DNA of 42,637 nucleotides, taken from assembly GCA_937967805.1 (NCBI GenBank), contig CALBTC010000499.1, forward strand, positions 1-42,637, in the 5' to 3' direction. The position numbers and the translations under genes are program-made. The DNA is from an uncultured Anaerolineaceae bacterium (GTDB lineage: Bacteria > Chloroflexota > Anaerolineae > Promineifilales > Promineifilaceae). A model generated the notes under the pieces. It was not told the DNA's origin. It saw nothing but the letters and a program-made list of their open reading frames with translations, and did no database searches. Positions 1 through 8,005 of the stretch are shown here, in pieces. How positions within the stretch are numbered: position 1 is the stretch's first letter; each line of letters opens with the position of its first letter.

Positions 1-39
1 TGGAACCAGCCTATCTTGCCCGCTTTTTTTGTCAACTAA

Positions 40-271
40 ATGGATAAAGTCCAGTTGAAGCGTTAGCCTAATTTTGGGACACACACGAGCTAACTGAGTT
101 TGAAGATGAACTAGATGAAGTGGTTGAGCCTATTTTGAGCGGGAAACGGTCGTAACTATTCATCTTCAACCAGAAGAAGCCCAGGCTGTAAAAAAGTTAG
201 CCGCCTCCCAAGGCGCACTTGATCAGGACTTGATCCATCAATGGGTTCGTGAAAAGTTACAGATTGCATAA
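40..271 (+). pseudogene. Relic of a CopG-family type II antitoxin
   Basis: Across frames this stretch reads as a ribbon-helix-helix antitoxin of the CopG_antitoxin type. Bases 72-134 give FWDTHELTEFEDELDEVVEP, matching the family's FWDTH(D/E) start. After a frame change near the T-run at 133-136 the second frame gives ERETVVTIHLQPEEAQ and ends WVREKLQIA at the TAA of 269-271. The family's C-terminal helix pair is recognisable. An in-frame TAA at 69-71 and at least one shift (between an ATG at 40 and base 57) also break the front. No toxin gene is visible beside it; the partner may lie left of the window. Several lesions make a functional protein unlikely, though a single assembly error in the T-run could account for one of them. 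Confidence 0.6.
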
Positions 272-278
272 TTTACTC

Positions 279-1190
279 TCATGATCCAACAATATCTGAC
301 AATCTTCCATATGCTTGGAGCGTGAGTAAATTCCTCAATGTAATCACTCCTTTCCATGCTTGTTTTGCTTGCTGCCAGGCATCAGGATATGCTTCTCCCC
401 AAGACCAGGTCGGCCACCATGCGCCATCCACTTGCTGTTCTTGCAAAACGTAATCTAATTCAATCTCAATTGCACCTGCAAACCGAGATGCCAATAGTGA
501 ATTAGGCGTTGGTGCAGCGTTTAACGGCCGTAAACCGTACTCTCCCCACTTTTGTGGATTCATTTCCACTAGCTGGTCTGCCCAATTCTTGACTAAAGGT
601 GTTAGGGTGCGGCGGGCATTATCAGGCAGCGCGGCCGTTTCCAGCAGACGTAAATAGCAGTATAAGTCGTGCATCGTAATGTTTTTGGTGTGGGAAGCGG
701 TTTCGAGAACGGCCGTTAATAGCTGTCGCCCCAAATCGCCATCTTCCCAATCAAGCAAATATCCCACCACTTCCGGGCGCGGATTGTGCCAATGCTTTGT
801 GTAATCGGCACCATAACGCCACCAGGGAGCATGTGGCGCATTTTTTACGCTAGGAGGTATGAACGGCCATGATTGCTGTGTGGGGCTGTAGGTCTTATGC
901 AAAAACTGTATTGCTTGGCGCACAAGTGAATTAGAACCATCTGCTCCTAAAACCCGCAGCCTTTGCAAAGCGACTGTCGTTGCCAGCACCGATGAATCTG
1001 TGGCCTGCATATCAGGCTCTAGTCCGTGTCCGAAGCCGCCATCTTCGTTTTGAAACTCTGCCAGCTTATCGAGCACGGTAACTACCGAACCATTGTCAAA
1101 GTGGTAATCAAATAGGGTTTGCTCTAATGGGCGGGCCATCGTTTGCATGAAAACGGCCGCATTTTCCCATTGAGTATTTGTTAATTGCAC
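279..1190 (-). CDS. Prenyltransferase/squalene-cyclase-like alpha-toroid protein
   Basis: 303 residues from a GTG at 1188-1190. I chose this start because AAGGAGG lies 5 bases upstream (1196-1202); the frame stays open to an ATG at 1277 but that extension is poorly supported. The protein carries repeats of the terpenoid-cyclase/prenyltransferase alpha-alpha barrel: a QNEDGGFGHGLEPD segment near residue 47, then VLATTVALQRL, and a second Q-x-x-x-G-x-W-W element near residue 254. Such QW/PFTB-type repeats form a toroid. The length is shorter than squalene cyclases, and the DxDD catalytic motif of those enzymes is not evident, so enzymatic activity is uncertain. No signal peptide is present. It is the last of three minus-strand genes after XdhC and GT87, with a gap of about 190 bases that argues for its own promoter. 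Confidence 0.6.
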   Translation of the reverse strand: MQLTNTQWENAAVFMQTMARPLEQTLFDYHFDNGSVVTVLDKLAEFQNEDGGFGHGLEPDMQATDSSVLATTVALQRLRVLGADGSNSLVRQAIQFLHKTYSPTQQSWPFIPPSVKNAPHAPWWRYGADYTKHWHNPRPEVVGYLLDWEDGDLGRQLLTAVLETASHTKNITMHDLYCYLRLLETAALPDNARRTLTPLVKNWADQLVEMNPQKWGEYGLRPLNAAPTPNSLLASRFAGAIEIELDYVLQEQQVDGAWWPTWSWGEAYPDAWQQAKQAWKGVITLRNLLTLQAYGRLSDIVGS

Positions 1191-1376
1191 TTCATCCTCC
1201 TTCTTTGCTGATTGACTGACTAATCTTACTTTTAGGGGGACTACAGCGAATTTTAGAAATAAACGAATTAAGCCCACCAGAGAAAAAAATTCGTTATTTT
1301 CTCCAATTCGTTGTAGTCATTTGCGCAAAAGATTAAATCTGTCAGCCAATCAGCCTTCCTTGGCTAAATTGGCGAT

Positions 1377-2684
1377 CTATAAATCATCATAGATGGAATC
1401 TTCGTCATTATCCCATATTTGCTTTAAGGCTTTATCTGAGGCTTCCATAGCGTCATTCAGAAGTGCAAGATTGGCTTCTGCATTTCCTAATTTATCTCCC
1501 CAAGAAAGCCACACCAACCCCAGCAGCAGCCCAATCGGCAGGGGCAAGTAGGTAACGGGATGCTCAAAATCGCCTTCGATGGTGGCGAGGAAGAGGGCCC
1601 AGGTGCCCACCAGCAGCACCAGCAGGATGCCGGCGACCCACACATTACCGCCGCGCCAGCGCCGGCTGATGGTATGCAGCAGCAAGAAGAGCGGAATATA
1701 CATGATAACGTAGTTGGTCGTCGCCGTGCGCACGATGATGCTGTTGGTCACAATCAGCGTCAGGCTGATGATGAAAAGGAACTTTCGGGTTACGCTGGCT
1801 TCATGGCGTAGCTGCCACCACTGCCACAACATCACCAGCAGCAGCAGACCAATCAACACATATTCCACCGGCTGGCCCAGTTGGGGGAAGAAGGTGCCGG
1901 TAATCACCCGCAGCGGCGAGGGGGTGACGGTGTAGGCCGGATAAAAGCGCACCTGGTCGATGAAGCTGGTGAGCCAGCCGGGCAGCAGCAAAAAGGAAAG
2001 CCCAGCCAGCAAAGTCATCGCTCCGGCAAAGCCAGCGATGAAGCGCCAGCGCCGGTGCCACACGGCCCAAAGCAGCAGCGCCGGAATAATCAGGTAGCTC
2101 ATTTGCGGCTTAAGGGTGGCGAGCGAGAGCAGCGCGCCGGCTAACACATCCCGCTCGTGCTTGAGCGCCAGCAGCGTGCCCGCCAGCCAGAGGAAAATCG
2201 GCCCGGCAAACTGGCCCAGAATAATGGTGCGGGTGCTGTTGTACATGATCACCGCCCAGAGCAGGGTGATCGCCAGCAGCCAGGGCGGCTGCCGCCACTC
2301 CAGCAGCCGCAGCGTGACAATGACGCCACCAATGAGCGAAAACTGCACGATCACCAGCCAGATGGCCTGCACCCAGGCGTAATCGATATTGATCAGCGGC
2401 CAGAGCAGGAACACGGTGTAGAACGGATAGACAAAGAGGACCTGGTCTTCTTCTGCTGTGGCGAGACGGCCGTAAATCCCCCGCTGAATGGCCGCTGTCG
2501 CTTCTTGTGAATATGGATCCGTGCCATCCTGCCAGAAAAGCTGAGTTCCTTTCCAGCGCGGGTAAAAATCATTGGCTCCAGGATTTTGGGAGGTGAAAAA
2601 GGTGTACGTCCCCACCACGCTAACAGTGAACAGCAAAACGGCCAGAAGCAAAATGAGCAGGTTTCTTCGCGTGAATAGGCTCAT
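1377..2684 (-). CDS. GT87-type (DUF2029) polytopic membrane glycosyltransferase
   Basis: 435 residues with about ten hydrophobic segments. The N-terminal segment (residues 8-30) is followed by an external loop with GANDFYPRWKG near residues 36-46, the position of the acidic catalytic residue in GT-C enzymes of family GT87. A YPF...LLWPL segment near residue 86, ILGQ near 155 and LKPQ near 190 (SLATLKPQM) are the usual landmarks. Family members transfer a sugar, typically mannose or arabinose, from a polyprenyl-phosphate donor on the outer face of the membrane. The C-terminal tail (about 30 residues) is acidic and cytoplasmic by prediction. It starts 33 bases after the XdhC stop on the same strand, so the two may be cotranscribed. 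The acceptor is unknown. Confidence 0.8.
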   Translation of the reverse strand: MSLFTRRNLLILLLAVLLFTVSVVGTYTFFTSQNPGANDFYPRWKGTQLFWQDGTDPYSQEATAAIQRGIYGRLATAEEDQVLFVYPFYTVFLLWPLINIDYAWVQAIWLVIVQFSLIGGVIVTLRLLEWRQPPWLLAITLLWAVIMYNSTRTIILGQFAGPIFLWLAGTLLALKHERDVLAGALLSLATLKPQMSYLIIPALLLWAVWHRRWRFIAGFAGAMTLLAGLSFLLLPGWLTSFIDQVRFYPAYTVTPSPLRVITGTFFPQLGQPVEYVLIGLLLLVMLWQWWQLRHEASVTRKFLFIISLTLIVTNSIIVRTATTNYVIMYIPLFLLLHTISRRWRGGNVWVAGILLVLLVGTWALFLATIEGDFEHPVTYLPLPIGLLLGLVWLSWGDKLGNAEANLALLNDAMEASDKALKQIWDNDEDSIYDDL

Positions 2685-2717
2685 GTCTTTACATAAAACC
2701 TGTGCCTCTCATTCTGC

Positions 2718-3497
2718 CTATGGCGTGCGCCGCAGCTTGATGATCTCGGCCATGATGCTGACGGCGATCTCTTCGGGAGTTTCGGCTTCAATTTCCAGGC
2801 CGATGGGGGCGTGGATGCGGGCAAAATCTTCGGCGTTGAGGCCGTCCTCAAGGAGCAGCCGTTTGGTTTCGGTCCAGCGGCGCTCGCTGCCCATCATGCC
2901 GATGTAGCGGGCAGGGGAATGGATGAGGTGGGGCACAATCTCCCGGTCTACCAGCACGTTGCGCGTAACCATAACGATGTAGGTGTTGGCCGTGATCGGG
3001 TTTTGCGCCAGGGCTTCGGCAAAGCTGCCCGGCAGGTGCAGGTCGGCATTGGGGATGACTTCGGGCGTGGCCAGGCCTTCGCGGTCGTCGGTGACCACCA
3101 CGCGGTAGCCTAGAAAGTGGCCCAGTTCGGCCACCGCCTGCCCCACGTGGCCGCAGCCGACAACGAGTAGAGTAGCTGGGGGTGCATAAGGTTCCAAATA
3201 AATTTCTACCTCGCCGCCGCAGACGCCGGGATCGCCTCGTTTGGGCTCTACCAGCGAGTAGGGCAGCACGCGGGTACGGCCGTCTGCCAACGCTTGTAAC
3301 GCCTCTTTGACCACCCGCGACTCCATCTCACCCCCGCCGATGCTGCCGGAGAGTCGGCCGTCGCCAAACACCAGCATTTTACTGCCGCTGTGGCGCGGCA
3401 CGGAGCCGCGCGCTTTGATCACCGTGGCCAAAACAACCGGCTCGCCCGACTGTTGCGCGGTTAAAAGTTCAGTTATGATGCGTAAATTATCACTCAT
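2718..3497 (-). CDS. xdhC: XdhC/CoxI-family molybdoenzyme maturation protein
   Basis: 259 residues starting at MSDNLRIITELL; an upstream in-frame ATG at 3554 would add sequence translated from an intergenic repeat, so I rejected it. The first half is an XdhC_CoxI domain with GSVPRHSGSKMLV near residue 32 and GSIGGGEMES near 52. The second half is a Rossmann-like XdhC_C domain with LLVVGCGHVGQAVAE near residue 112, YIGMMGS near 199 and the closing GLEIEAETPEEIAVSIMAEI. Family members bind molybdenum cofactor, help its sulfuration and insert it into xanthine dehydrogenase or CO dehydrogenase-like enzymes in the cytoplasm. No molybdoenzyme or MocA gene is nearby, so the client must be encoded elsewhere. 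Confidence 0.9.
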   Translation of the reverse strand: MSDNLRIITELLTAQQSGEPVVLATVIKARGSVPRHSGSKMLVFGDGRLSGSIGGGEMESRVVKEALQALADGRTRVLPYSLVEPKRGDPGVCGGEVEIYLEPYAPPATLLVVGCGHVGQAVAELGHFLGYRVVVTDDREGLATPEVIPNADLHLPGSFAEALAQNPITANTYIVMVTRNVLVDREIVPHLIHSPARYIGMMGSERRWTETKRLLLEDGLNAEDFARIHAPIGLEIEAETPEEIAVSIMAEIIKLRRTP

Positions 3498-3529
3498 GAC
3501 GATTAGATAATATCGGAAATAAAGAAATC

Positions 3530-3589
3530 TCACGCAAAGGCGCAAAATCGCCAAGTGGAAAAGCTTTGCGACTTAGCGTCTTTGCGTGA
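3530..3589. repeat. Intergenic inverted repeat (GCAAAGGCGC / GCGTCTTTGC type)
   Basis: TCACGCAAAGGCGC at 3530-3543 pairs with GCGTCTTTGCGTGA at 3576-3589: 14 pairs with one G-T. The loop holds further GCAAAG-like words. It lies between the lipoprotein stop and the XdhC start, so it could end the upstream operon or sit in the xdhC leader. No T-run follows, so a plain intrinsic terminator is not supported. Confidence 0.75.
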
Positions 3590-3619
3590 CATAAAGTAAT
3601 TTCTAGGAATGTTTGCTGT

Positions 3620-4063
3620 TTACTGCTGAACAGCCGGATTCACGCAGCTGCCGGCAACCCAGCTGGCCGGGCCGCCTTCAGTTGGCTGCACCAGAAAGAA
3701 GTTGAGAGAGAAGGCCGTACCGGCGGCATCCTGCACGTTGCGCGGCTCCTGCCCTAGAATGTTGACGGCGCTGTCGTTGGCCAGGATGACGTTATGATCG
3801 CGGGTGGCGGGCTGGGTGCTGTGAGCCAGAATGACGGTACGGCCGTCGGCCGTTGTGCCGCATTGGCCCTGACCCAGGCAAGCGGGACTGCACGCCAGCG
3901 TGCCGGCCAGCGGCGTGCCGGCTTGTTCGGAGATGGCCATATCCTGCGGCGCCTCATCTCCGCCGCCAAAGCAAGCCGTCAGCAGCAGCAAGAGCAACAG
4001 CAGTCCAACTGAGGGTACCAGCCGGAACCGCCGCAAACGATTCGTAAAAACAACTTTATTCAC
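3620..4063 (-). CDS. Small lipoprotein, possible SH3-like domain
   Basis: 147 residues. A basic N-terminus (NRLRRFR) and a run of eight leucines precede the lipobox L-T-A-C with Cys31, so the mature protein should be lipid-anchored outside the membrane. A short Gly/Glu-rich linker follows, then a compact domain of about 90 residues with a CSPACLGQGQCG cluster and a final WVAGSCV. The W-V-x-G-x-C ending and beta-rich look recall bacterial SH3-like domains, but I do not recognise the family. It starts 21 bases after the stop of the response regulator, so it is probably the last gene of the kinase-regulator operon. A role as a signal input or output partner is a guess from position. Confidence 0.65.
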   Translation of the reverse strand: MNKVVFTNRLRRFRLVPSVGLLLLLLLLTACFGGGDEAPQDMAISEQAGTPLAGTLACSPACLGQGQCGTTADGRTVILAHSTQPATRDHNVILANDSAVNILGQEPRNVQDAAGTAFSLNFFLVQPTEGGPASWVAGSCVNPAVQQ

Positions 4064-4084
4064 TTCAACTCCAAAACTAGAACG

Positions 4085-4495
4085 TTAGCGTGCTTCCCAG
4101 ACGCGCTCGCCATCAAGAATGCGCTGCACCTGGCTGGCAAATTCGCTGGCACGCAGCGGCTTGCTGAGAAGCCCATCGAAGCTAAACTGATGAATTGATG
4201 AGGTGTCGTGATCCAGCGTGCCTGCGGTGACAGCCACAACCAGGGCGTTTTGTAACTTTTTATGTTGGCGTACTTCTGCCAACAAATCGAAGCCGCTTTT
4301 TTGCGGCATGTTAATGTCCACCAAAAACATATCAACCTGGGGCAGTTTTTCGGCGAAAGCGATGGCCGAATCGACGCTGCGGCGAGAGTAACACCGATTG
4401 GCCCCGCCCATGCGCAGCAAATCCAGCGCCACAAGCTGGGCATTGGGGTCATCTTCAACGAGTATGATGGTGACGGTGGCTAAGGGTATTGACAT
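4085..4495 (-). CDS. Stand-alone response regulator receiver protein
   Basis: 136 residues, one CheY-like receiver domain and nothing more. The acidic pair is E14-D15-D16, the phosphoacceptor is D60 in FLVDINMP, the switch Thr is T90 and the conserved Lys is K112 in LLSKPL. No DNA-binding or enzymatic output domain follows; the chain ends about 20 residues after the last helix. It begins 12 bases after the kinase stop, so the two form a cognate pair. Output is probably through protein contact, as in CheY- or DivK-type regulators, or by relay to another protein. Confidence 0.92.
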   Translation of the reverse strand: MSIPLATVTIILVEDDPNAQLVALDLLRMGGANRCYSRRSVDSAIAFAEKLPQVDMFLVDINMPQKSGFDLLAEVRQHKKLQNALVVAVTAGTLDHDTSSIHQFSFDGLLSKPLRASEFASQVQRILDGERVWEAR

Positions 4496-4507
4496 GATGA
4501 GAGTGTA

Positions 4508-5929
4508 TCAAATCGATTCTTCCGGGGCAACGGTCAACACTTTGGCCGGTTTGGGCGCAACTGCTTCTCCCGCTTCCTCATCGTTTGCCAGCGGCAGCGT
4601 GATGGTAAAGGTGCTGCCTTGCCCCACAACGCTGCTGACCGTGAGCGTGCCCCCGTGCCGCTCAATAAGATGGCGGCTGATGGGCAGCCCCAACCCGGTG
4701 CCGATGCGCCGGCGGGCAATGGTTTCATCCAGTTGGCGAAATTCCTGGAAGACCGTTTCGTGATGCTCTTCGGCAATGCCGATGCCGGTATCTTCCACGG
4801 CAAAAGTGGCCGTGTGCTGGTGGCTGCGCACGCGTAAGGTGATGTGCCCTGTCTCTGTATATTTGGCGGCATTGCTTAATAGATTGAGCAAGGCTTGCTG
4901 GAACCGCTTAGGATCGACCAACACCTTTGGCCAAACGTCCGGATAGTCGCGGACAAGCGCAACGTTATCATTTTCCAGCAGGCCGCGCACGCTGCCCAAC
5001 ACTTCCTCGCAGACGGCCTCCAGATCGATGCGCTCTTTTCTAAGCCTGAACTCGCCCGCATTCATTTGGGCCAGATCGAGCAGATCGTTTAGCACGCTCA
5101 TGGAGTGCCAGCCGGATTTCTCAATGCGGTCCAGGTAATCGACCTGCCGGGGGGTGACTTCGCCCAGTTCGCCCTGGCCCAAAATATGGGCAAAGTTGAC
5201 GATGCTGTTGATGGGCGTGCGCAGTTCATGGCTGACCTGGTTCATAAAGCGGGTGCGCAAATCACGTTCGGCAACGGCCGTTTCGCGGGCTTTTTCCAAT
5301 GCTTCATTCAAGTTGAGCAATTTGGCATTGGTCAGGCGCAGTTCTTCCTGAATGGCAAACAGCTCATCCCGCCGGTGTTGGGCCTTAATGTGCAGCTGGC
5401 TGACGGATTCAACGGCAAACTGCCATTCTAACGCTGAAAAGTAGGCGGCAGCCGCCACAAGTAAATTCACAATGATGGGACCGGCAATGTGCTGGGCCAG
5501 GCTCATGGACTCATTAATATGTTGGCTAATCCCCAGGGCGATTAATACAGAAGAGGCACCCCAGGTGATAAAGCCGTAATCGGGTTGGGTAAACATGCTG
5601 CTGGCAATGATGAGCACGGCAAACAGGTAGGGAATCATGCTGCCGGGAGACCAGTTTTTGGCGATGATGAGGAAGAAAATGAAGAGGTGAACGGCCGTAA
5701 AAACCACCGTTCCCGCAACTTCCCGATTTTGCTTGAGAAAGTAGCGGGCCACGGCGCTGGCCACCACGGTTAGGACCATGCCCAGCCAGAAATGCCAGCT
5801 TGCAGAAAACGTATCAAAGGCCAGCGCCGCCATCAGCGTGGCCAGGGCCGTAATGACGGCGATGATCGGTATGAGAATAGTAGCTGTATCGGCTCGTAAT
5901 TCGTTAGAATAAGCAGATGATTGCGTCAT
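4508..5929 (-). CDS. Membrane sensor histidine kinase
   Basis: 473 residues. Residues about 15-165 form five or six hydrophobic segments with short loops, giving a membrane-embedded sensor with no large external domain. A coiled-coil linker (residues about 170-228) leads to the HisKA domain with H234 in QVSHELRTP. The HATPase domain has NLLSNAAKY (N box), VEDTGIGI (G1 box), FQEFRQLD (F box) and GTGLGLPI (G2 box). The first gene of a three-gene operon with the receiver and the lipoprotein. The signal is unknown; the compact membrane sensor suits envelope or membrane-state sensing. The final 25 residues are a loose acidic tail. Confidence 0.93.
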   Translation of the reverse strand: MTQSSAYSNELRADTATILIPIIAVITALATLMAALAFDTFSASWHFWLGMVLTVVASAVARYFLKQNREVAGTVVFTAVHLFIFFLIIAKNWSPGSMIPYLFAVLIIASSMFTQPDYGFITWGASSVLIALGISQHINESMSLAQHIAGPIIVNLLVAAAAYFSALEWQFAVESVSQLHIKAQHRRDELFAIQEELRLTNAKLLNLNEALEKARETAVAERDLRTRFMNQVSHELRTPINSIVNFAHILGQGELGEVTPRQVDYLDRIEKSGWHSMSVLNDLLDLAQMNAGEFRLRKERIDLEAVCEEVLGSVRGLLENDNVALVRDYPDVWPKVLVDPKRFQQALLNLLSNAAKYTETGHITLRVRSHQHTATFAVEDTGIGIAEEHHETVFQEFRQLDETIARRRIGTGLGLPISRHLIERHGGTLTVSSVVGQGSTFTITLPLANDEEAGEAVAPKPAKVLTVAPEESI

Positions 5930-6005
5930 GAGAAATTATTTTAATGCAAACAAGGGGTGTTGCCGTATAAATCGTGTTAAGTTACCAGGGTAATTAGTCC
6001 TGATT

Positions 6006-6467
6006 TTAACTGTCCACACGCCAGCCCAGGGCGTCCAGGTTGGTATTAGCCAGCAGCTCGGCAGGCAAATCGGCCAGGGTCATTTCTGCTTCGGCGGCAA
6101 TTGTGCCGTCGGGCAGGCGAATTTCGCCTACGGCTTTGCCCAACCGCCCGCGCAGCTTTACAATGCGGCCGACGGCCGTTAACTCTGTCTCGGTGGGTAC
6201 GGGATGGCGATATTTCACGGCCAGCTTCACCGACATCATAAAATGGTGCGGATCGCCAATCATGGCCACGCGGGCCACCACTTCATCCAGCAGGGCGGCG
6301 ACGATGCCGCCATGGACCACGCCGGGGTAGCCTTGATACACGTCGGGGATGGTGTGGGTGGCGGTGACTTCGTTACGGCCGTTGTCGTAAAAAGTAACAT
6401 ACAATCCACGCGGATTTTTACGGCCGCAGACGAAACAGTAATCTGAATTTGGTTGTTTGATGCGCAT
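6006..6467 (-). CDS. PaaI-family hotdog-fold thioesterase
   Basis: 153 residues from MRIKQPNS at 6465-6467; a longer frame to 6518 adds 17 residues without family support. The sequence opens with CFVCGRKNPRGL, typical of PaaI-like proteins of this type, and carries the hotdog signature VVHGGIVAALLDEVV near residue 57, in which the HGG turn and the acidic residue of the central helix are the catalytic region. A KLAVKYRHPVP strand pair and a final LADLPAEL segment follow. Members hydrolyse acyl-CoA thioesters in the cytoplasm. The substrate cannot be read from the sequence. It diverges from the HAD gene across a 123-base spacer. Confidence 0.87.
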   Translation of the reverse strand: MRIKQPNSDYCFVCGRKNPRGLYVTFYDNGRNEVTATHTIPDVYQGYPGVVHGGIVAALLDEVVARVAMIGDPHHFMMSVKLAVKYRHPVPTETELTAVGRIVKLRGRLGKAVGEIRLPDGTIAAEAEMTLADLPAELLANTNLDALGWRVDS

Positions 6468-6533
6468 GAGGGATATTATAGCTGGGGTAGGGAGATGAGG
6501 AAAAGCGGCACAGTCCACGAATGAAAACCGTAG

Positions 6534-6571
6534 CCCGATTTTCCAAATCGGGTATCGAACAGAATGTTCGA
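6534..6571. promoter_or_regulatory. Two dyads in the thioesterase/HAD divergent spacer
   Basis: CCCGATTT at 6534-6541 pairs with AAATCGGG at 6545-6552 around a 3-base loop, and TCGAAC at 6555-6560 pairs with GTTCGA at 6566-6571 around 5 bases. Both lie just upstream of the HAD gene's ribosome site. They may be operators or an RNA hairpin leader; CCCGATTT-type hairpins also occur as intergenic repeats, so this may be one. Confidence 0.45.
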
Positions 6572-6590
6572 TTCACACAGGAGGTATCTT

Positions 6591-7331
6591 TTGACGATTG
6601 AAACCGTGATTTTTGATTTGGGCGGCACCCTGATTGAGTATGCCGGAGAATATACAGATTGGCCGGAGCTGGAGACGCCTGGCTTTGCTGCGGCCTATAA
6701 CGTTTTATCCCAAAACGGCCACGTGCTGCCCCCGTTTGAAGCGTTCCGGCAGGCCGGGTTTGGCCATCTGCCCCGGATGTGGCGTGCCGCCACGCGCCGG
6801 GAGGCTAACTTGCAGGTTCACGCGCTCATCGGCGAGACGTTGACCGATCTGGGAGTGAACGGCTCTGCCGACGAGGATTTGCTGGCAGCGGCGCGGGCGT
6901 ACGGCCGTGCCATCCAGCAGCAGGCGTGGCTGATTGATGGGGCATTGGCAGCGGTAACGGCCGTAAAAACCGCCGGCTACAAAGTGGGGTTGGTCTCTAA
7001 CACGATGTTCCCCGGCGAGATGCACCGGGAGGACATGGCTCGTTTCGGCCTGCTGGACTATTTCGACGCCACGCTCTTTTCGGCCGACGTGAACAAGTGG
7101 AAGCCGAATGCCGATCCGTTTCTGCACGTGCTGGATGAACTGGGGATGGCGGCGGAAACGGCCGTGTACGTGGGCGATGATCCGGCCAGTGATATCGTTG
7201 GTGGACGCGCTGCCGGACTGCGCACCGTTTACTTCCCTTCCAGCCAGCGTTTTGCCAAACCCGACGGCGTGCAGCCGCACGGCGAAATTAGCAGCCTGGC
7301 AGAGCTTCTGCCGCTGCTGGCGACCTGGTAA
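6591..7331 (+). CDS. HAD-superfamily hydrolase
   Basis: 246 residues from a TTG at 6591-6593. AGGAGG at 6579-6584 sits 6 bases upstream, which decides this start over the in-frame ATG at 6564. Motif I is FDLGGT (nucleophile D9), motif II is the Ser of GLVSNT, motif III is the Lys of NKWKPN and motif IV is VGDDPASDI. An alpha-helical cap (residues about 20-110) lies between motifs I and II, as in subfamily I haloacid dehalogenase and phosphoglycolate phosphatase-like enzymes. The position after the nucleophile is L-G rather than x-D; this variant is common in HAD phosphatases of the DLGGTL type. The substrate is not identifiable. No sign of operon partners upstream; a TPR gene follows 97 bases later. 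Confidence 0.88.
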   Translation: MTIETVIFDLGGTLIEYAGEYTDWPELETPGFAAAYNVLSQNGHVLPPFEAFRQAGFGHLPRMWRAATRREANLQVHALIGETLTDLGVNGSADEDLLAAARAYGRAIQQQAWLIDGALAAVTAVKTAGYKVGLVSNTMFPGEMHREDMARFGLLDYFDATLFSADVNKWKPNADPFLHVLDELGMAAETAVYVGDDPASDIVGGRAAGLRTVYFPSSQRFAKPDGVQPHGEISSLAELLPLLATW

Positions 7332-7353
7332 TTACCCCATTACTCAGTTACAC

Positions 7354-7379
7354 AATTACGCTTTTGTAATTGCGTAATT
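7354..7379. terminator. Inverted repeat after the HAD gene
   Basis: AATTACGC at 7354-7361 pairs with GCGTAATT at 7372-7379 across 10 bases. It is embedded in a run of TAATTAC-like words from 7329 to 7393 between the HAD stop and the TPR start. It may end HAD transcription, but no clear T-run follows. Confidence 0.4.
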
Positions 7380-7416
7380 CGGTAATTAGGCAATTCTCTC
7401 GAAAAACGAGCCGTGT

Positions 7417-7422
7417 TATACT
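7417..7422 (+). promoter_or_regulatory. Candidate -10 box of a leaderless TPR transcript
   Basis: TATACT at 7417-7422 lies 6 bases before the ATG at 7429, and no Shine-Dalgarno sequence is visible between them. That spacing puts the expected transcription start at or next to the ATG, suggesting a leaderless mRNA. No convincing -35 box is seen. Confidence 0.4.
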
Positions 7423-7428
7423 TGTCTC

Positions 7429-7920
7429 ATGGCCAGTGACGAAGATATCACCCGTGAAAAAGCAATGGTCTATTTTGACCGGGCTTACCGCCACCAAATG
7501 GATGGCGAGTTTGGCGTTGCCATTGAGCTGTACAAACAGTCCATCGCCACCTATCCCACGGCCGAAGCGTACACTTTCCTCGGCTGGACCTACAGCCTGA
7601 TGGGGCGCATCCGTGAAGCGATTGAGATGTGTGAAAAGGCAATCGAAGTGGACCCCACCTACGGCAATCCCTACAACGACATTGGCGCCTACCTGATTGA
7701 CCAGGGCAAATGGCAGGAGGCCATCCCCTGGCTGGAAAAGGCCACCGCTGCCCCACGCTACGAAACGCGCCAGTTTCCCTACATGAATTTAGGCCGCGCC
7801 TACCAAAATTTAGGGCAGTACAAAAAGGCGATGCAGCATTACAAACAAGCCCTCGACGAGGAGCCATTCTACCTGCCCGCCCACTGGGCGCTCACGGCGC
7901 TGTTGGGCAAGATGAGTTAA
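7429..7920 (+). CDS. Tetratricopeptide repeat protein
   Basis: 163 residues made almost wholly of TPR units: about four helix pairs of 34 residues, including YTFLGWTYSLMGRIREAIE, a unit around NPYNDIGAYLIDQGKWQEAI, and NLGRAYQNLGQYKKAMQ, with the expected small residues at positions 8 and 20 and closing Pro at 32 (VDPT, EEPF). No signal peptide or membrane segment, so it is probably a cytoplasmic scaffold for protein contacts. The partner is unknown. It converges on the calpain-like gene across a strong inverted repeat. The gene has no copy of the ACGGCCGT palindrome (only ACGGCCGA at about 7559). Confidence 0.88.
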   Translation: MASDEDITREKAMVYFDRAYRHQMDGEFGVAIELYKQSIATYPTAEAYTFLGWTYSLMGRIREAIEMCEKAIEVDPTYGNPYNDIGAYLIDQGKWQEAIPWLEKATAAPRYETRQFPYMNLGRAYQNLGQYKKAMQHYKQALDEEPFYLPAHWALTALLGKMS

Positions 7921-7928
7921 GGATCCCC

Positions 7929-7985
7929 ATTTCCCCGGAAACTTCGAGGTCAGCGAAGGTTCTTGAGAGCCGTTTCCGGGGAAAT
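7929..7985. terminator. Perfect 14-base inverted repeat between convergent genes
   Basis: ATTTCCCCGGAAAC at 7929-7942 pairs perfectly with GTTTCCGGGGAAAT at 7972-7985. The 29-base loop holds a smaller CTTCG/CGAAG pairing. It sits between the stops of the TPR gene (+) and the calpain-like gene (-), so it can act as a terminator for both. The A/T ends of the arms are short, so strength is uncertain. Confidence 0.7.
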
Positions 7986-8005
7986 CAACGGTTAAGCAGC
8001 TGCAG

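Noticed and set aside
3498..3554. Longer start of the XdhC protein
   Set aside because: The extra residues come from the spacer repeat and lie outside the family domain.
6591..7331. HAD motif I reading DLGGT taken as a lost catalytic Asp
   Set aside because: DLGGT is a normal variant among phosphatase-type HAD proteins, so not a defect.
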